From: JAMXLO01 sp963812475
GTDB taxonomy: Bacteria > Pseudomonadota > Alphaproteobacteria > Acetobacterales > Acetobacteraceae
Reading direction: 5' to 3'
NCBI GenBank assembly: GCA_963812475.1
Contig: CAWEVI010000047.1
Coordinates: 4,089-68,088 of the forward strand
Length of the DNA stretch: 64,000 bases
The position numbers and the translations under genes were made by a program. Below the pieces are notes generated by a model. That model made no database searches. It was not told the origin of the DNA and was given only the letters and a program-made list of their open reading frames with translations. This document shows, piece after piece, positions 62,050-64,000 of this stretch. How positions within the stretch are numbered: position 1 is the stretch's first letter; every line of letters starts with the position of its first letter.

Positions 62050-63545
62050 CCGCAACCGTTATTCCGCCCATTGGCACCTGCGGACCCCTATCCGGTGGAA
62101 GCGCTCGGTGGACTTCTGTAGATGCGGCCGAGGCAGTTCATCTGCGAACTCAGGCACCACGGGCCATTTGTGTAAAAGCGGTGCTAGGTGTTGCCGCGCT
62201 CTGTGCACAGCCGTTCGCTGACGTGTGCCTGCCGACGGGGAGATCAAGCCATGCAGTCTTTTTCTGTTGACCATCGCTGAGTCGGGCGAGCGCAAAACGG
62301 CATGCGACGCATGGGTCTTGCGCGGGTACACGAGCGCGAAGAGGAGTTGCGCGAAAGTTACGTCATCGAGCGGCGACGTTGGCAAAACGACCATGATGCA
62401 TGGTCCAAGTCACGTGCGGACATACTCGGTAAGGCGAAGAGCCGGGAAGCGAAACGCGAAGGTTTGGAAGAACTCGGTCCGGAACCGGACGCATACCTGG
62501 TGCCGATGCTGCTGGTCAGTGAGCCGACGTACGAAGGGCTGGTGAAGCTCTACGCGGCTGGTCATCCCAGCCTCGGACTTTTCTCCGGCGAAGCAGGCTC
62601 ATTCCTTGGTGGTCACGGAATGACAGACGAGGCCAAGGCCCGGACTGCCGCAGGACTATCGGATGTCTGGGACGGCACACCAATCAAGCGGGTACGAGGT
62701 GGCGATGGTGCGGTAACGTTGCCTGGCCGCACCTCGCGGCGCACCTGATGGCGCAGCCGGCAATAGCGGCGCTGTTAACGCGCGACCAGCTCATCGCCGG
62801 CCAGGGCGGTCAGGGCTTAATCAACCGCCTCCTCATCGCGGCACCAGACACAGCCGCCGGCACGCGCTTGTTCCGCGAAGCCCCGCCGGAGGCTGAGACG
62901 GTGATGCTTCAGTTCCAGCAGCAAGTGGTTGAGCTCTATCATTACCGTGGCCCGGTGGTCGTCAGGCTTTAGTGCCCCGACCCCTTCCATTGTCGCCCGA
63001 AGCTCGGAGAGAATGGATCGCATTTCAGCACAGCACCGAACGATCCATCGGACTTGCGGCTGCTCGAATCGGTACGTGGCCTAGGAAACAAGCTGCCAGA
63101 GCATGCCGCGAGACTTGCTGCGGTGCTGACACTTTTCGCTGACCTGGAGGCGCCGGAGATTTCAGTTGCCGCGATGGGATCGGAATCTGCTCGCTAAATT
63201 CGATGTGGGTAAGCCTTCCGACTAGCTGACAGCGCACAGATCAGCATGGATGCACTGCTCGCGGAAAAGGTGCGTGGTTGGCTGGTGAACCACTGGTCTG
63301 AAAAGCTGGTGAGCCTGCCTGACATCTATCAGCAGGGGCCGAATGCGGTCCGGGAGAAAGCAAAGGCGAAAAAAGTGGTGCAGTTGCTCGAAGAGCATGG
63401 CCACCTGCTCGTATCGAGGGCGGCGCCGAATCCGTGGGGCGAAACGTAGACGCGTGGCAAATCGTGGAAGAACCATGCGGTGATCTGGTATCTGCCCTCC
63501 CCACGCTTGCCGATCAGCCCAGCGCCGTCCTTCGCCGAAACTCAC
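62050..63545 (+). pseudogene. DUF3987-type (helicase/primase-associated) gene, frameshifted repeatedly
   Basis: Segments in successive frames form a DUF3987 pattern: AAEAVHLRTQAPRAICVKAV (about 62120), PTGEIKPCSLFLLTIAESGE (Walker-A-like region, about 62230), REEELRESYVIERRRWQNDH, LGPEPDAYLVPMLLVSEPTY, GLFSGEAGSFLGGHGMTDEA, then MAQPAIAALLTRDQLIAGQG, GLINRLLIAAPD (62748 onwards) and VRGWLVNHWSEKLVSLPDIY with AKKVVQLLEEHGHL (63238-63449). At least five indels and stops separate them. Confidence 0.7.
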
Positions 63546-63828
63546 TTCAGCAAGTTTAGCGGCATTACAGAGCACGAACCGTGCTCCCACATCGCGGGAG
63601 CAGTACCCACTGGATGCGGGACCTGCCGATGAACGGGACGTACTCCATCGCGCCGTATTCCAGCACCTGCCGTCATGGTGGCGAGCCGACAGCACCAGCC
63701 CGCGGCTTACGCGTCATGCTCCTGTTGCTTCGGCGTGCACTGGTGGACCCGGGATGGACGTGGGTGTTGCTGCTGGACCTGCCATCCACCGGACCATCGC
63801 CCGCTGACGCGGTGATGGAGGGGACAAC

Positions 63829-63903
63829 ATGACGAGTGCCAGTCCTATCCGACAGCGATCTCCGGAGGGTCCAGCGATAGTAGCCTGCTGGAGGCTTGCA
63901 TGA
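63829..63903 (+). CDS. Very short ORF coupled to the next gene
   Basis: 24 codons (MTSASPIRQRSPEGPAIV...) whose TGA overlaps the next ATG (ATGA at 63900-63903). The overlap is the only support. It may equally be the remains of a longer gene, in line with the decay seen upstream. Confidence 0.25.
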   Translation: MTSASPIRQRSPEGPAIVACWRLA

Positions 63904-64000
63904 CCAAGCGGGATCAACTGACGCTCACGTTGCGAGCCAGATTCGCGGGCGACGACCTGATCCCCGGCACGTGGGTCTTCGCCTCGCCGAAGGGTCGGGT
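63900..64000 (+). CDS. Island hypothetical protein, N-terminal part (cut by window edge)
   Basis: The ATG at 63900 has a good tggagg site seven bases upstream. The 33 visible residues (MTKRDQLTLTLRARFAGDDL then a PGTWVFASPKG stretch) have ordinary coding composition. No domain can be named from so little sequence. Confidence 0.4.
   Translation, partial: MTKRDQLTLTLRARFAGDDLIPGTWVFASPKGR

Larger units (their letters stand above)
58838..64000 (+). mobile_element. Right-hand integrase-primase island, heavily frameshifted, continues past the window
   Basis: It starts at the tRNA-Thr fragment and contains, in order, an integrase remnant, repeats, an AlpA-type regulator, a decayed primase, a decayed DUF3987 helicase-like gene and small genes. 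All point away from the tRNA. The module layout is like that of the 20-28 kb island, but the sequences are different. Confidence 0.75.

Noticed and set aside
1..64000. CRISPR array or cas genes
   Set aside because: No series of regularly spaced repeats and no Cas protein motif was seen; the 11-bp tandem repeats at 47695 have no spacers.
1..64000. rRNA operon or complete tRNA genes
   Set aside because: Only the 3' tRNA-Thr fragment at 58793-58837 was found; no complete cloverleaf or rRNA-like stretch was noticed by eye.

Overview
The window is high-GC DNA with dense, overlapping genes. The gene content (AapJQMP amino-acid importer, dnaQ-coaE-aroE cluster, Tim44-domain protein, SecB, DUF6065, YeiH family) points to an alphaproteobacterium, most likely Rhodospirillales/Acetobacteraceae. 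That placement is inference from gene content only.

The window falls into two halves. Positions 1-34.4 kb are accessory DNA: insertion sequences (IS630, IS1380, IS5, an IS4/IS701-like element present twice, and a 4.5-kb IS1-like element), a decayed integrase-primase island (about 20.2-27.9 kb), a prophage scar (27.9-29.7 kb) and several pseudogenes. Positions 34.4-58.6 kb are ordinary chromosome. At 58.8 kb a 3' fragment of tRNA-Thr(CGU) marks the attachment site of a second integrase-primase island that runs off the right edge; almost every large gene in it is frameshifted.

The most interesting region is 5.4-14.7 kb: five genes on one strand with gaps of 8 and 12 nt and two 4-nt overlaps. 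They encode (1) a SAM-domain class III nucleotide cyclase with AAA-ATPase and C-terminal repeat regions, (2) a protein resembling the N-terminal part of LodA/GoxA amino-acid oxidases, (3) a protein joining a LodA C-terminal-like segment to a VioB-type ferritin-like domain, (4) a radical SAM/SPASM enzyme and (5) a LodB/QhpG-like flavoprotein. LodA-type enzymes carry a protein-derived cysteine tryptophylquinone (CTQ) made with the help of a flavoprotein, and quinohemoprotein amine dehydrogenase maturation uses a radical SAM enzyme plus a flavoprotein. The locus therefore looks like a split, remodelled quinocofactor or peptide-modifying system tied to a nucleotide cyclase. I know of no description of this combination.

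Chromosomal part: a lipoprotein, a receiver-like protein, DUF6065 with an upstream 34-codon ORF, a YeiH-type transporter and a SARP/BTAD regulator; then the aapJQMP importer; then an orphan LutA-like protein, an orphan DNA methyltransferase, Tim44-like protein, phosphatase, secB, and dnaQ-coaE-aroE. An eight-gene operon follows (50.7-58.6 kb): an ABC importer with two tandem paralogous binding proteins and a frameshifted permease, an inositol-monophosphatase-like enzyme, a CoA-transferase and a MaoC dehydratase, which suggests uptake and catabolism of a phosphorylated polyol or organic acid.
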